Assembly: GCF_000313935.1 (NCBI RefSeq)
Contig: NZ_AMSS01000043.1
Span: 186,001-250,000, forward strand
DNA: 64,000 bases
Direction: 5' to 3'
From: Acinetobacter sp. WC-141
Lineage (GTDB): Bacteria > Pseudomonadota > Gammaproteobacteria > Pseudomonadales > Moraxellaceae
Shown here: piece by piece, positions 26,435-35,305 of the stretch
Layout: every line of letters starts with the position of its first letter
Position numbering within the stretch: position 1 is the first letter of the stretch
Translations under genes and position numbers: made by a program
Notes under the pieces: model-generated
Seen by the model: the letters and a program-made list of their open reading frames with translations, nothing else
Database searches by the model: none
What the model was told of the DNA's origin: nothing

Positions 26435-27121
26435 TTACTCTTCAGGATATTCGAAGCGGTAACCTACACCATAAACAGCTTGAATCCATTCATGACGGTT
26501 ACCAGTTTCAGCTGCTTCACTAATTTTTCGGCGCAAGTTTTTGATATGACTGTCAATTACACGATCGGCAACGTCAAAACTATCTGGATTAATATGATCC
26601 AATAATTGTGCACGTGAATATACTTGCCCTACATGCTCTAAAAATAGCTCAAGTAAGCGAAATTCAGTAGGTGTTAAACTCAACGATTTTTGTTGATACC
26701 AAATTCTTTGCTGTGCTTTATCAATTCGGAAAGAATCATTTTGTTCAGGCTCTGCCTTACGCTCTAAACGGCGCAGAACAGCTTGTACGCGAGCCACCAA
26801 CTCTTTTGGGCTAAATGGTTTACATACGTAATCATCAGCGCCCATATTCAGACCTAATACACGGTCAATTTCCTCTGTACGGGCAGTGACCATAATAATC
26901 GGTAAATCTGACTGTTCACGAACTTTACGGCAAATGGTCAAACCATCCATTCTTGGAACCATTAAGTCCAGAACCATTAAATTCGGTTTACGTTGCTGGA
27001 AACTCGCATAGGCATCTTGACCATCATGAAACATACTTACTTCAAAACCGGCAGCTTCAAGATAATCACGCACTAAATGCGCTAATTCGACTTCATCTTC
27101 AACCAACATCACATGTTTCAT
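26435..27121 (-). CDS. baeR: BaeR, OmpR-family response regulator
   Basis: A 228-residue two-component regulator. The receiver domain (1-120) has the acidic pair in MLVEDEVE, the phosphoacceptor aspartate in LMVLDLMVPRMDG, the conserved threonine in IMVTAR, and the lysine in VCKPFSP. The C-terminal winged helix carries LTPTEFRLLELFLEH, RAQLLDHI and a terminal VYGVGYRFEY. It lies 21 bases after baeS. The sequence agrees with what I recall of A. baumannii BaeR, which influences efflux (AdeABC) and envelope-stress genes. Confidence 0.88.
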   Translation of the reverse strand: MKHVMLVEDEVELAHLVRDYLEAAGFEVSMFHDGQDAYASFQQRKPNLMVLDLMVPRMDGLTICRKVREQSDLPIIMVTARTEEIDRVLGLNMGADDYVCKPFSPKELVARVQAVLRRLERKAEPEQNDSFRIDKAQQRIWYQQKSLSLTPTEFRLLELFLEHVGQVYSRAQLLDHINPDSFDVADRVIDSHIKNLRRKISEAAETGNRHEWIQAVYGVGYRFEYPEE

Positions 27122-27142
27122 GAGATATTTTTCCTTTTATAT

Positions 27143-28807
27143 TTAACTCTGCTTTTTAAAAGTAAGTACACAACGTAAACCACCTAATGGTGAATGTTCA
27201 AAACTGAGTGTACCACCAAGCGCCTGCGCAATTTTACAAGACAAAGCCAAGCCTAGCCCTGTTCCACCAGTACTACGCGTACGCGAATCATCTACGCGAT
27301 AGAAACGTTCACCTAAACGAGACAACTGCTCATCGTTTAAACCAAATGGGCTGTCATCGACACACAAAGTCCACTCCTGCGGAGTTTGAGCTGTATGAAT
27401 ATGAATTTTGCCACCTGTTTCTGTGTAACGAATACTATTACTAATTAAATTAACAATAATCTGTTTAAAGCGATCACGGTCTAACAATAACGGAGAACTT
27501 GTTCCTTCAACTTGAATTTCGAGACCAGCCTGCTCAAGTTTCGGTTTAAAGTTTTCAACTTCTTGTAATACCACTTCCCACGGGTTTACAGAACTCAAAT
27601 AACACTTAAGCTGCTGAGCATCTGCCTGCGCCAAGTCTGCAAGGTCTTGTGTTAATTTTTTCAAGCTTGAAACCTGACGCATCATTGCATCTAGATGTTC
27701 AGGAGTCGCTTTTCGAATCCCGTCTTGCATCGCTTCAATTTGTGCTTGTAATACAGCCAGCGGCGTTTTTAACTCATGAGAAGTATCTGCCACCCATTGA
27801 CGTCGCGACTCTTCATGCTGGTGTAAAATTTCTGCCAAATGGTTCAATTGAGTTGATAAATCGCCCAACTCATCATTTCGCTTAATAACAACTTGATGTT
27901 GATAATTTCCTTTCGTTAATTCATTTGTCGCATTTAATAAACGCTGAATCGGTTTCTTAAAATAAGTCGCCATCAATAGCGCAGCAACTAAACTTGAAAG
28001 TAAGGTTAAAGCATAAATTAAGAGTAAATAGCGCTTTTGATTACTAAAGAAATTAATACTCAAAGCATCTTCTTTATCTAAGACGGGTTTTAAGCCTAAA
28101 TATCCTACAACTTGATTGTTTAAGGTAATCGGGCGAAATGACATCTGATCTGAAGAAGGCGGTTCACCCACCACAAACTGGTGCCGTGCATCATATAAAG
28201 ATAAACGGGAGCTCAAACCCAAACGGTCAGGCAAGGCAATAAAACGCTTCTTACCATTTTGGGTTTCAATATCTTTTAAGCTCCCTTTTTTTGATTTATT
28301 TTTATCATCACTTGGACGAAACTGGTTTGCACTTAAAGGGAATCTTAATCCTTCAAAGGGTTGATATTGAGAAGGTAAATTTTGTTCGAGTGTTCTTAAC
28401 TCTTCATCACTAAAAATAGTATTTTTATTTGTCGATGCAACTTGAGGTGAAAGATTAATAAGAGCATGTTCATCGAAAGAATGCTGCTGTATAGCAATAT
28501 CATATTGGCGACGAAGCCACCACTGTGAGAGGCGGTCATAGTCATCGGGAGCCGCATTCCCTTCAATTTGTAAAATCTGTGCTTGAATCGCATTCCCCCA
28601 ATCATGGTACACCCTATAAACATCGCCCAGATTGGTAATGAGACGGTCGAGCTTCTGCATTTCAACGTCGGCCACATATTTGGCAAAGTTCTTTTGCATG
28701 GTCCAGTGCAAAACGCTCAAGCTTGCAGTCGCAATAAGCAATGTGGTGAGCAAGACTGTTAAAAATAACCGCAATGCAATGGGAACACGTAGAACGTTCA
28801 AAAGCAC
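27143..28807 (-). CDS. baeS: BaeS, sensor histidine kinase
   Basis: A 554-residue inner-membrane sensor. A first membrane segment (about 12-34), a periplasmic domain of about 230 residues, and a second membrane segment (YLLLIYALTLLSSLVAALLMATYF) are followed by a HAMP domain, the HisKA H-box DTSHELKTPLAVL, and HATPase motifs (NLISNSIRYTE, GTGLGLAL). The periplasmic domain is unusually long for BaeS-type kinases. The frame begins with GTG at 28807; a nearby TTG at 28801 has a better-spaced GAGAG, so the exact start is uncertain by two residues. It is co-transcribed with baeR. Confidence 0.87.
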   Translation of the reverse strand: MLLNVLRVPIALRLFLTVLLTTLLIATASLSVLHWTMQKNFAKYVADVEMQKLDRLITNLGDVYRVYHDWGNAIQAQILQIEGNAAPDDYDRLSQWWLRRQYDIAIQQHSFDEHALINLSPQVASTNKNTIFSDEELRTLEQNLPSQYQPFEGLRFPLSANQFRPSDDKNKSKKGSLKDIETQNGKKRFIALPDRLGLSSRLSLYDARHQFVVGEPPSSDQMSFRPITLNNQVVGYLGLKPVLDKEDALSINFFSNQKRYLLLIYALTLLSSLVAALLMATYFKKPIQRLLNATNELTKGNYQHQVVIKRNDELGDLSTQLNHLAEILHQHEESRRQWVADTSHELKTPLAVLQAQIEAMQDGIRKATPEHLDAMMRQVSSLKKLTQDLADLAQADAQQLKCYLSSVNPWEVVLQEVENFKPKLEQAGLEIQVEGTSSPLLLDRDRFKQIIVNLISNSIRYTETGGKIHIHTAQTPQEWTLCVDDSPFGLNDEQLSRLGERFYRVDDSRTRSTGGTGLGLALSCKIAQALGGTLSFEHSPLGGLRCVLTFKKQS

Positions 28808-28933
28808 TCTCTCATTTTTACGCTATATTTGGCATTGTAACCAACAACGAAAAGAAAAACTCTCCATTGTTTCTACATCTTTATTATCTAATCTTTAAGC
28901 CATCAGTAAACACAACATTAAAGGGCTTTAAAT

Positions 28934-29311
28934 ATGAAAATGACGGCAAAACTTGCATTATTCAGTGCGGCAATTGTAACAATGGGAAGTTTAGCGGCGT
29001 GTCAATCGACGACTCAACCGCCAAAGCCAGAGCGTGGCATGATGCAAGATGGCCCACGTGAAGGCCACCACCGTATGAAACATCGTGAGTTCACACCAGA
29101 ACAAAAAGCAGCATGGGAACAGCACCGTGCAGAACGTCAAGCTCGCTTTGAACAAATCCAAAAAGCATGCGATGGCAAGGCCAATGGACAAGCAGTAAAT
29201 GTTCAAGTTGGAGATAAGACACTTGAAGGTACTTGTAACCTTCGTTTTGAGCCAAAGCGCCCTCAACCACCAGTTAATGCCCCTGCTCCAGCATCAGCTC
29301 AAGCAAAATAA
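28934..29311 (+). CDS. Small lipoprotein, possibly Spy/LTXXQ-like
   Basis: A 125-residue protein with a lipoprotein signal peptide ending in the lipobox LAAC (about residue 22). The mature part is rich in Pro, His, Arg and Gln. The helix FTPEQKAAWEQHRAERQARFEQI resembles the LTXXQ segment of Spy/CpxP chaperones but is only one copy. Two further cysteines (KACDG and EGTC) may form a disulfide. The gene starts 126 bases from divergent baeS; in E. coli, BaeR controls spy, so regulation by BaeR is plausible here but inferred only from position. Confidence 0.7.
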   Translation: MKMTAKLALFSAAIVTMGSLAACQSTTQPPKPERGMMQDGPREGHHRMKHREFTPEQKAAWEQHRAERQARFEQIQKACDGKANGQAVNVQVGDKTLEGTCNLRFEPKRPQPPVNAPAPASAQAK

Positions 29312-29328
29312 TTCTAAAAATCGTGAAA

Positions 29329-29354
29329 CAAAAGGCGCCTATAGGCGCCTTTTG
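29329..29354 (+). terminator. Terminator after the small lipoprotein gene
   Basis: CAAAAGGCGCC and GGCGCCTTTTG form an 11-base perfect stem with a short TATA loop, 17 bases after the stop, ending in TTTTG. Confidence 0.85.
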
Positions 29355-29600
29355 TTTATACATAACTATTTACGATTTTGACTATTTGTATCATATAAAC
29401 ATAACCAAAAGTGTTTACACTCAAAGCACTTAGCTAGTTTAAGCATTTTTTTCTTGACTTTGCAGTCACAAAGTAAAGGTCCTGAGGTGCTTGTGCAGTT
29501 ATGCAAGTTGTTGCACGATGTAATAGTCCAAGGTGCCTCATGGCACATTCTCATAGATTAAGATTATAACTCTGGTTTCACCAGTATTGAGGAACCCGAT

Positions 29601-31403
29601 ATGCCACAATACAAAGCGCCCTTACGTGATATGCAATTCGTTTTGCATGAATTATTAAATGCTGAAGAACACTATGCAAAATTACCTGATTTCCAAGGTA
29701 ACGTAAGCCGTGAATTGGTTGATCAATATTTAGAAGCTGCGGCAGACTTTTGTGAAAATGAACTTTCTCCTTTAAACCAAGTTGGCGACCGTGAAGGTTG
29801 TACTTGGAATGATGGCGTAGTTACCACTCCAACAGGCTTTAAAGAAGCTTATCAAAAATATATTGAACTCGGCTTTCCGTCTTTATCAGCAGAAGAACAA
29901 TACGGTGGCCAGGCTTTACCTAACTCTTTAGGCATTGCAATTTCTGAAATGGTAGGTAGCTCTAACTGGGCATGGGGTATGTACCCTGGCTTATCTCACG
30001 GAGCTGTACGTACATTAGAACATCATGGTTCTGATGAACAGAAAAATACTTATTTACCAAACCTTGTTTCAGGTGTTTGGACAGGTACGATGTGCTTAAC
30101 TGAATCTCATGCAGGTTCAGATTTAGGTATTATTCGTTCTAAAGCAGAACCAAATGCTGATGGTAGCTATTCAATCTCTGGCGAGAAAATCTTTATCTCT
30201 GCTGGTGAACATGATATGGCTGAAAACATCATCCACATCGTTCTTGCTCGTTTACCAGGTGCACCAAAAGGCACTAAAGGTATTTCGTTATTCATCGTTC
30301 CTAAGTTCAACGTCAATGCAGACGGAACACTAGGCGAGCGTAATGCAGTACGTTGTGGTTCAATCGAACATAAAATGGGTATTCATGGTAACGCAACTTG
30401 TGTCATTAACTTTGACCAAGCTAAAGGTTACTTGATTGGACCTGAGAACCGTGGTTTGAACTGTATGTTCACCTTCATGAACACAGCACGTATTGGTACT
30501 GCTGTTCAAGGTTTAGCAGCGTCAGAATCATCTTTCCAAGGTGCGTTGACTTACGCAAAAGAACGTTTGGCAATGCGTTCACTTTCTGGTCCTAAAGCTC
30601 CAGAAAAAGAAGCAGATCCAATCATTGTTCACCCAGCTGTACGTAACATGCTTTTAACTCAAAAAGCGTTTGCTGAAGGCGGTCGTGCACTTGTTTACTT
30701 ACTTGCTCAATACGCTGACATCGTTGAAAAAGGCGAAACAGAAGAAGAGCGTAAGTTTGCTGACAACATCTTGTCTTTATTGACTCCAATTGCAAAAGCA
30801 TTCTTAACTGAAACAGGTTCTGAATCTGCTAAGCATGGTGTTCAAGTCTTCGGTGGCCATGGCTTTATTTCTGAGCATGGCATGGAACAAATCGTACGTG
30901 ATACACGTATTGCTTGCTTGTATGAAGGTACAACCGAAATTCAAGCACTCGATTTGTTAGGTCGTAAAGTATTGCAAACTCAAGGTGCAATGCTAAAAGA
31001 CTTCACAAAAATGATTCACAAATTTGTTGAAGCAAATAAAGACAACGCTGCCATGAAAGAATTTGTTGAGCCGCTTGCTGCTCTTAACAAAGAATGGGGC
31101 GATCTGACCATGCAAATTGGTATGCGTGCAATGCAAAACCCAGATGAAGTAGGTGCTGCTGCTGTAGATTACCTCTACTTCTCAGGTTACATTACTTTAG
31201 CGTACCTATGGGCTCGTATGGCACTTGTTGCACAAGAGAAGTTGGCAGCAGGTACTAGCGATGTTGACTTCTACAACGCAAAAGTCACTACAGCTCGATT
31301 CTACTTCAAAAAAATCTTGCCACGTGTTCGCTCACATGTTGATGTGATTGCAGGTGGTCTAGACCCATTGATGTCATTAGATGCTGAACATTTCGCTTTC
31401 TAA
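29601..31403 (+). CDS. Acyl-CoA dehydrogenase, long form with C-terminal extension (paralog 1)
   Basis: A 600-residue FAD enzyme of the family with an additional C-terminal domain (PF12806-type). Conserved acyl-CoA dehydrogenase segments are MCLTESHAGSDLG, SIEHKMGIHGNATCVINFDQ, VFGGHGFISEHGMEQIVRDTRI and YEGTTEIQALDLLGRK; the catalytic glutamate is likely in the YEGTTEIQ stretch, as in relatives. Such enzymes oxidise acyl-CoA to enoyl-CoA in beta-oxidation or degrade other acyl-thioesters. A full paralog follows 167 bases downstream with its own terminator between, so the two may be regulated separately. Confidence 0.92.
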   Translation: MPQYKAPLRDMQFVLHELLNAEEHYAKLPDFQGNVSRELVDQYLEAAADFCENELSPLNQVGDREGCTWNDGVVTTPTGFKEAYQKYIELGFPSLSAEEQYGGQALPNSLGIAISEMVGSSNWAWGMYPGLSHGAVRTLEHHGSDEQKNTYLPNLVSGVWTGTMCLTESHAGSDLGIIRSKAEPNADGSYSISGEKIFISAGEHDMAENIIHIVLARLPGAPKGTKGISLFIVPKFNVNADGTLGERNAVRCGSIEHKMGIHGNATCVINFDQAKGYLIGPENRGLNCMFTFMNTARIGTAVQGLAASESSFQGALTYAKERLAMRSLSGPKAPEKEADPIIVHPAVRNMLLTQKAFAEGGRALVYLLAQYADIVEKGETEEERKFADNILSLLTPIAKAFLTETGSESAKHGVQVFGGHGFISEHGMEQIVRDTRIACLYEGTTEIQALDLLGRKVLQTQGAMLKDFTKMIHKFVEANKDNAAMKEFVEPLAALNKEWGDLTMQIGMRAMQNPDEVGAAAVDYLYFSGYITLAYLWARMALVAQEKLAAGTSDVDFYNAKVTTARFYFKKILPRVRSHVDVIAGGLDPLMSLDAEHFAF

Positions 31404-31438
31404 CCATAGTTAGTTGCGATATGCAATGTTAAAAAACA

Positions 31439-31473
31439 AAAAAGGACTGCTCAGTTTTGACGGTCCTTTTTTT
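31439..31473 (+). terminator. Terminator between the two acyl-CoA dehydrogenase genes
   Basis: An A-run, the short stem AGGAC/GTCCT, and a run of seven T. The loop is long (about 15 bases), so efficiency is uncertain. Confidence 0.6.
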
Positions 31474-31570
31474 ATAAAATCAATGATAAATTTACACTTT
31501 AAATTCCATATCCATTTCGTTTTACAGGATATCTAGCACAGGCCAATGTGCACAAAAAAGGTGAACGATT

Positions 31571-33352
31571 ATGCCAATTTACAATGCTCCTTTAGCTGAT
31601 ATGAAATTCATCTTAAATGATGTATTTAAAGCAGAACAATTTTGGCAATCTAATGAGAAACTCGCTCATGTAGATGCTGCAACAGCTGAAGCAATTTTAG
31701 AAGAAATGGCTAAATTTGCTCAGAACGTGACTCATCCGTTAAACCGTACCGGTGATGAAGAAGGCGCTCGCTATGAAAACGGCGAGGTGTTCACACCAGC
31801 TGGTTTTAAAGATGCATTCCGTCAATATGCAGAAGGTGGTTGGATTGGCTTAGGTGCCGATGAAGAATGGGGCGGTCAAGGCATGCCAAAAATGCTCACC
31901 GTTCTTTCTGATGAAATGTTATTTGCAACTAACCCATCATTTATGCTCTACCCGCTTCTTTCGGTGGGTGCAGGCATGGCTTTAAGCAGCTATGCATCTC
32001 AAGAACAAAAAGAAACTTATTTACCTAAGATTTATTCAGGTGAATGGTCAGGCACGATGTGCTTAACCGAACCACATGCAGGTACTGATTTAGGTATTAT
32101 TAAAACTAAAGCAGAACCTAATGAAGACGGTACTTATAATATTACGGGTACTAAAATCTTTATTACTGGCGGTGACAACGATTTAGCAGAAAACATCATT
32201 CACTTGGTACTTGCTAAAACGCCTGATGCCCCTGCGGGTTCACGTGGTATCTCGCTATTTATCGTACCAAAATATTTAGTAAATGAAGATGGTTCATTAG
32301 GTGAACGTAACCTCGTTGGTCCAGGTTCTATCGAACATAAAATGGGGATCAAAGCGTCTGCAACTTGTGTGATGAACTTTGATGGGGCTAAAGGTTACCT
32401 CGTTGGTAAAGAAAACGAAGGTCTTGCTGCCATGTTTGTCATGATGAACTACGAACGTTTATCTATGGGTATCCAAGGTTTAGGTGCATCTGAATTTGCA
32501 TATCAAAATGCAGCACAATATGCGACTGACCGCTTACAAGGTCGTAGTGCAGCTGGTGTTCAATCACCAAACAAACCTGCTGACAGCATTTTAGTACATG
32601 GCGACGTGCGTCGTATGTTGTTAAACGTACGTGCAAACAATGAAGCATCGCGTGCATTTGCAGTCTATGTAGGTCAACAGCTCGATATTACTAAATTCTC
32701 AACTGATGCCGAAGCTGTGAAAAAAGCTAATAATCGCGTTGCGCTTTTAACACCGATTGCTAAAGCTTACCTTACAGATACAGCATTCCAAGCAACTTTA
32801 GATGCTCAGATGGTGTTTGGTGGTCACGGTTATATCCGTGAATGGGGTATGGAGCAATGTATCCGTGATCTTCGTATTGCTCAAATCTACGAAGGAACAA
32901 ATGGCGTTCAGTCTCAAGATTTAATTGGTCGTAAAACCATTAAATGTGGCGGTGCGTTCATTGCTGAATACATCACTGAAATTCGTGACTTTGCAAATGA
33001 TCTAGACACCGATTTGAACTTTATTAAAGATGCAACTTTAGATGCTGCAACTGAAATTGAAGCAATCACTCAGTTTATTATTGAACAAGCTGCTGAAAAC
33101 GTAGACTTCCCGAATGCTGCGGCAGTCGATTATCTACATGCAGTCGGCTTACTCAGCTTTGCATATATGTTTGCTAAAATCGCAGCGGCAGCAAAAGATA
33201 AATCTGGTGATTTCTACCAGAACAAACTTGCTTTAGCTCAATACTTTGTTGAACGTATCTTGCCGGATATTGATGCGCGTATTGCTAAAATTAAGGCGGG
33301 TTCTGACTTAATTATGGGCTTTAGTGAAGATTACTTCACGAACCAAGCTTAA
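31571..33352 (+). CDS. Acyl-CoA dehydrogenase, long form with C-terminal extension (paralog 2)
   Basis: A 593-residue paralog of the preceding gene. It shares MCLTEPHAGTDLG, SIEHKMGIKASATCVMNFDG, VFGGHGYIREWGMEQCIRDLRI and YEGTNGVQSQDLIGRK, including the C-terminal domain. Differences concentrate in the N-terminal third and the acyl-pocket segments, so different chain lengths or substrates are plausible. Both copies look intact and active. Substrate identity is not readable from sequence. Confidence 0.92.
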   Translation: MPIYNAPLADMKFILNDVFKAEQFWQSNEKLAHVDAATAEAILEEMAKFAQNVTHPLNRTGDEEGARYENGEVFTPAGFKDAFRQYAEGGWIGLGADEEWGGQGMPKMLTVLSDEMLFATNPSFMLYPLLSVGAGMALSSYASQEQKETYLPKIYSGEWSGTMCLTEPHAGTDLGIIKTKAEPNEDGTYNITGTKIFITGGDNDLAENIIHLVLAKTPDAPAGSRGISLFIVPKYLVNEDGSLGERNLVGPGSIEHKMGIKASATCVMNFDGAKGYLVGKENEGLAAMFVMMNYERLSMGIQGLGASEFAYQNAAQYATDRLQGRSAAGVQSPNKPADSILVHGDVRRMLLNVRANNEASRAFAVYVGQQLDITKFSTDAEAVKKANNRVALLTPIAKAYLTDTAFQATLDAQMVFGGHGYIREWGMEQCIRDLRIAQIYEGTNGVQSQDLIGRKTIKCGGAFIAEYITEIRDFANDLDTDLNFIKDATLDAATEIEAITQFIIEQAAENVDFPNAAAVDYLHAVGLLSFAYMFAKIAAAAKDKSGDFYQNKLALAQYFVERILPDIDARIAKIKAGSDLIMGFSEDYFTNQA

Positions 33353-33363
33353 TATTTAAAATT

Positions 33364-33397
33364 AAAAAAAAGCGCCTGAATATTCAGGCGCTTTTTT
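33364..33397 (+). terminator. Terminator of the second acyl-CoA dehydrogenase gene
   Basis: AGCGCCTGAA and TTCAGGCGCT form a 10-base perfect stem with a 2-base centre, flanked by A and T runs. Confidence 0.92.
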
Positions 33398-33474
33398 ATT
33401 TTGTATTTACTATTTCCATTGGCATGAAATTTGTTTAATTTCTAAACATTACAAAGCAAACAAAAGATATTACT

Positions 33475-33957
33475 ATGCCTGATCCTAAAAAATATGAGCG
33501 AATACTTGACCGTTTTGGTCATTACGCCGTAGAAGCCTTTCACTATTTAGCCTTGTTTATTATTGGATGTATGGTGGCTTGGTCGGCAGCCAATACTGTT
33601 TTTGAAATTTTGACCGTCAAAAAGTATGCTTCGATTGATGATATTTTATTATTATTTATATATTTAGAACTTGGGGCAATGGTTGGAATTTACTTTAAAA
33701 CCAATCATATGCCAGTACGCTTTCTTATTTATGTCGCAATTACAGCATTAACCCGCCTACTCATTTCAGATATTCAACATGACCATAAAGCAGATATGGA
33801 CCAAGTCATTATTACCGGCTCAATTCTTATTTTAGCTCTTTCTATATTGGTGGTCCGTTTTGCATCTTGGAATTATCCTTCAGTGATGAAAGAAAAACAT
33901 GCAAAAACACCAACAACGTTAAAGCCACCACAACCTCAAGATGATGAGTTAGCATAA
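33475..33957 (+). CDS. psiE: PsiE-family membrane protein
   Basis: A 160-residue inner-membrane protein with four hydrophobic segments. The family hallmark is in the centre: LLLFIYLELGAMVGIYFKTNHMPVRFL, followed by ITALTRLLISD. In E. coli PsiE is induced by phosphate starvation, but its molecular role is unknown. No Pho box was recognised in the short upstream region, so phosphate control here is untested. The gene stands alone, between a strong terminator upstream and another directly at its stop. Confidence 0.88.
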   Translation: MPDPKKYERILDRFGHYAVEAFHYLALFIIGCMVAWSAANTVFEILTVKKYASIDDILLLFIYLELGAMVGIYFKTNHMPVRFLIYVAITALTRLLISDIQHDHKADMDQVIITGSILILALSILVVRFASWNYPSVMKEKHAKTPTTLKPPQPQDDELA

Positions 33958-33985
33958 AAAAGGCCTCAATATTGAGGCCTTTTTT
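33956..33985. terminator. Bidirectional terminator between psiE and the RcnB-like gene
   Basis: AGGCCTCAAT and ATTGAGGCCT form a 10-base perfect stem with A and T runs on the two sides. It overlaps the psiE stop and lies 9 bases from the stop of the convergent gene. Confidence 0.92.
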
Positions 33986-33994
33986 ATTTTATAT

Positions 33995-34378
33995 TTAACG
34001 AACTCGATAAATGTTGTGTCTTGAATCAACTAACAAATATTGATTAGGGGTTTTAACCCAATGGTATCCACGTGGGGGCGCATATAAACGATGCGCTCTC
34101 CAATCCGAAACATAATAGCGGCTATTGCGATATTCAGCAGGGATACGTTCACCGCGTTTAAATGCTACATATCGACCATAGTGCTTACCGCGATCGGCAT
34201 TTGACCACTGTGGAGCGCGATGATCATTTCGGTAGTCATGACGGCGGTCATCACGATGCTCATATCGATCATAGTTTTTACCATGATTATTGTCCCAACG
34301 ATGACTTGTATCGGCCATCGCAGTAGCTGACATACCCAACATTAATGTTGAAAGTACTAAAATGATTGGCTTTTTCAT
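33995..34378 (-). CDS. RcnB-family periplasmic protein
   Basis: A 127-residue exported protein. The signal peptide MKKPIILVLSTLMLGMSATAMA is followed by a very His/Asp/Arg-rich segment and then the RcnB domain (RYVAFKRGERIPAEYRNSRYYVSDWRAHRLYAPPRGYHWVK...YLLVD). E. coli RcnB is a periplasmic factor in nickel/cobalt homeostasis. The histidine-rich stretch fits metal binding, but no metal transporter lies next to the gene, so the role is inferred from family only. Confidence 0.83.
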   Translation of the reverse strand: MKKPIILVLSTLMLGMSATAMADTSHRWDNNHGKNYDRYEHRDDRRHDYRNDHRAPQWSNADRGKHYGRYVAFKRGERIPAEYRNSRYYVSDWRAHRLYAPPRGYHWVKTPNQYLLVDSRHNIYRVR

Positions 34379-34436
34379 ACCCTATTTCCTTTTATCTTGA
34401 TCTGAAGCTAGATTAAAAGAGAGTCAAGGAGAAACC

Positions 34437-34532
34437 ATGAATAAAACAGCTTTGATTGATATTGTTTGTAATGACTATAAAGAAAATATGAAGAATCTGT
34501 ATCTGTGCTACCATTACCATTTTTCAAACTAG
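34437..34532 (+). CDS. Possible small ORF of 31 codons with a strong ribosome site
   Basis: ATG 34437 is preceded by AAGGAG with five bases between, the best Shine-Dalgarno in this stretch. The frame encodes MNKTALIDIVCNDYKENMKN and eleven more residues rich in Tyr and His, and stops at TAG 34530, ten bases before the GTG start of the next gene. That gene has only a weak AGG of its own. It could be a leader ORF that couples translation to the next gene, or an independent microprotein. Coding is unproven. Confidence 0.4.
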   Translation: MNKTALIDIVCNDYKENMKNLYLCYHYHFSN

Positions 34533-34542
34533 GTCAATTGCT

Positions 34543-34989
34543 GTGTCTGAAATCAGTTTTGAACGTCTTCATCAATTTTTTTGCAAAGTTCCAACCGTAC
34601 AAGAAGCCCGTATCATGGCTCATGGAGCAGACGGCGAACATGCTTGGTGGTTTAAGTTCAGTATTGATGTAGAACATCCGCTAGCATGGCAAACAGTTCA
34701 AGAATTAGGACATGTTTTAAACTATCTCTCGACGAATGAACGTCTACCGACTTTATTCTTCCCTGTTTCACCGCCGCCTTACATGAACGGTGAAGCAAAA
34801 GACTTTTTATCGTGGATTATTCAGTGTAACCATCCTGAATTTAACCCAGATGTGGTCTGTGACTGGCTTGAGGCACGCTTACCAAATCCTGTCAATGATG
34901 AGTCGCAGTGGAAAATTAAGACTGATTTGAGTGAATTGGAAAAGTTAGATGATAAGACTTTGGATCAGTTGATTCCTCCAGCGCCTTAA
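34543..34989 (+). CDS. Hypothetical protein, conserved-looking, GTG start
   Basis: A 148-residue soluble protein starting at GTG 34543 (MSEISFERLHQFF). It is acidic with many Trp, Pro and His residues (HGADGEHAWWFKFSID; LFFPVSPPPYMNGEAKDFLSWII). No signal peptide, membrane segment or known motif is visible. Codon use matches neighbouring genes, and the composition looks like a real folded protein. I do not recognise the family. It may be translated together with the 31-codon ORF just upstream. Confidence 0.65.
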   Translation: MSEISFERLHQFFCKVPTVQEARIMAHGADGEHAWWFKFSIDVEHPLAWQTVQELGHVLNYLSTNERLPTLFFPVSPPPYMNGEAKDFLSWIIQCNHPEFNPDVVCDWLEARLPNPVNDESQWKIKTDLSELEKLDDKTLDQLIPPAP

Positions 34990-35019
34990 TATATTCAAAG
35001 TTTTATTCTCTTTTTTAAT

Positions 35020-35305
35020 TAGCACGACGGAGTCTTACCGCTTTAAGTTCTAGTTGTAGTAGCCAATTCGTTACTTTGGTTTCGCCCAAAGTAACCAAAA
35101 GCATTTGTCATCCACAAAACCTGAGGTACGAATAGCAAAGATTAATAATCTTTGCTATTCGTACCGCAAGGCGAAAGCTATGCTTGAGTTTGAACTACGC
35201 ACTTTGTTTGTCTTGCGCTCGAAGCAAACGATGTTTGCTTTCCCTCGCTCAGGTTATGGATGACTCTAGGCACAAACCATTTTTGGAAAACTCCAAAGAT
35301 GGTCA
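35020..35305. repeat. Structured intergenic element with nested inverted repeats
   Basis: A 285-base non-coding stretch with several perfect or near-perfect inverted repeats: GTTACTTTGG/CCAAAGTAAC near 35070-35096; a 41-base palindrome with 20-base arms at 35125-35165; AAGCAAAC/GTTTGCTT near 35223-35240; and an outer imperfect pair (CATCCACAAAACCTGAG near 35109 and CTCAGGTTATGGATG near 35248). It is GC-richer than the flanks. The GTTACTTTGG hairpin resembles a motif I recall from intergenic repeats of Acinetobacter and relatives. No transposase or reading frame is present. Confidence 0.65.
35277..35302 (-). terminator. Probable terminator of the phospholipase D-type gene
   Basis: CCATTTTTGGA and TCCAAAGATGG form an 11-base stem (one G-T pair) lying 3 bases after the stop of the leftward gene. 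The T-tract on the minus strand is short. Confidence 0.45.

Noticed and set aside
29366..29554. 62-residue minus-strand frame rich in Cys before the first acyl-CoA dehydrogenase gene
   Set aside because: No ribosome site, odd composition and no recognisable family; more likely part of the leader/promoter region.
34437..34500. Similarity of MNKTALID to the N-terminus of HU proteins
   Set aside because: Only a few residues agree and the frame ends after 31 codons without the HU fold; treated as chance.
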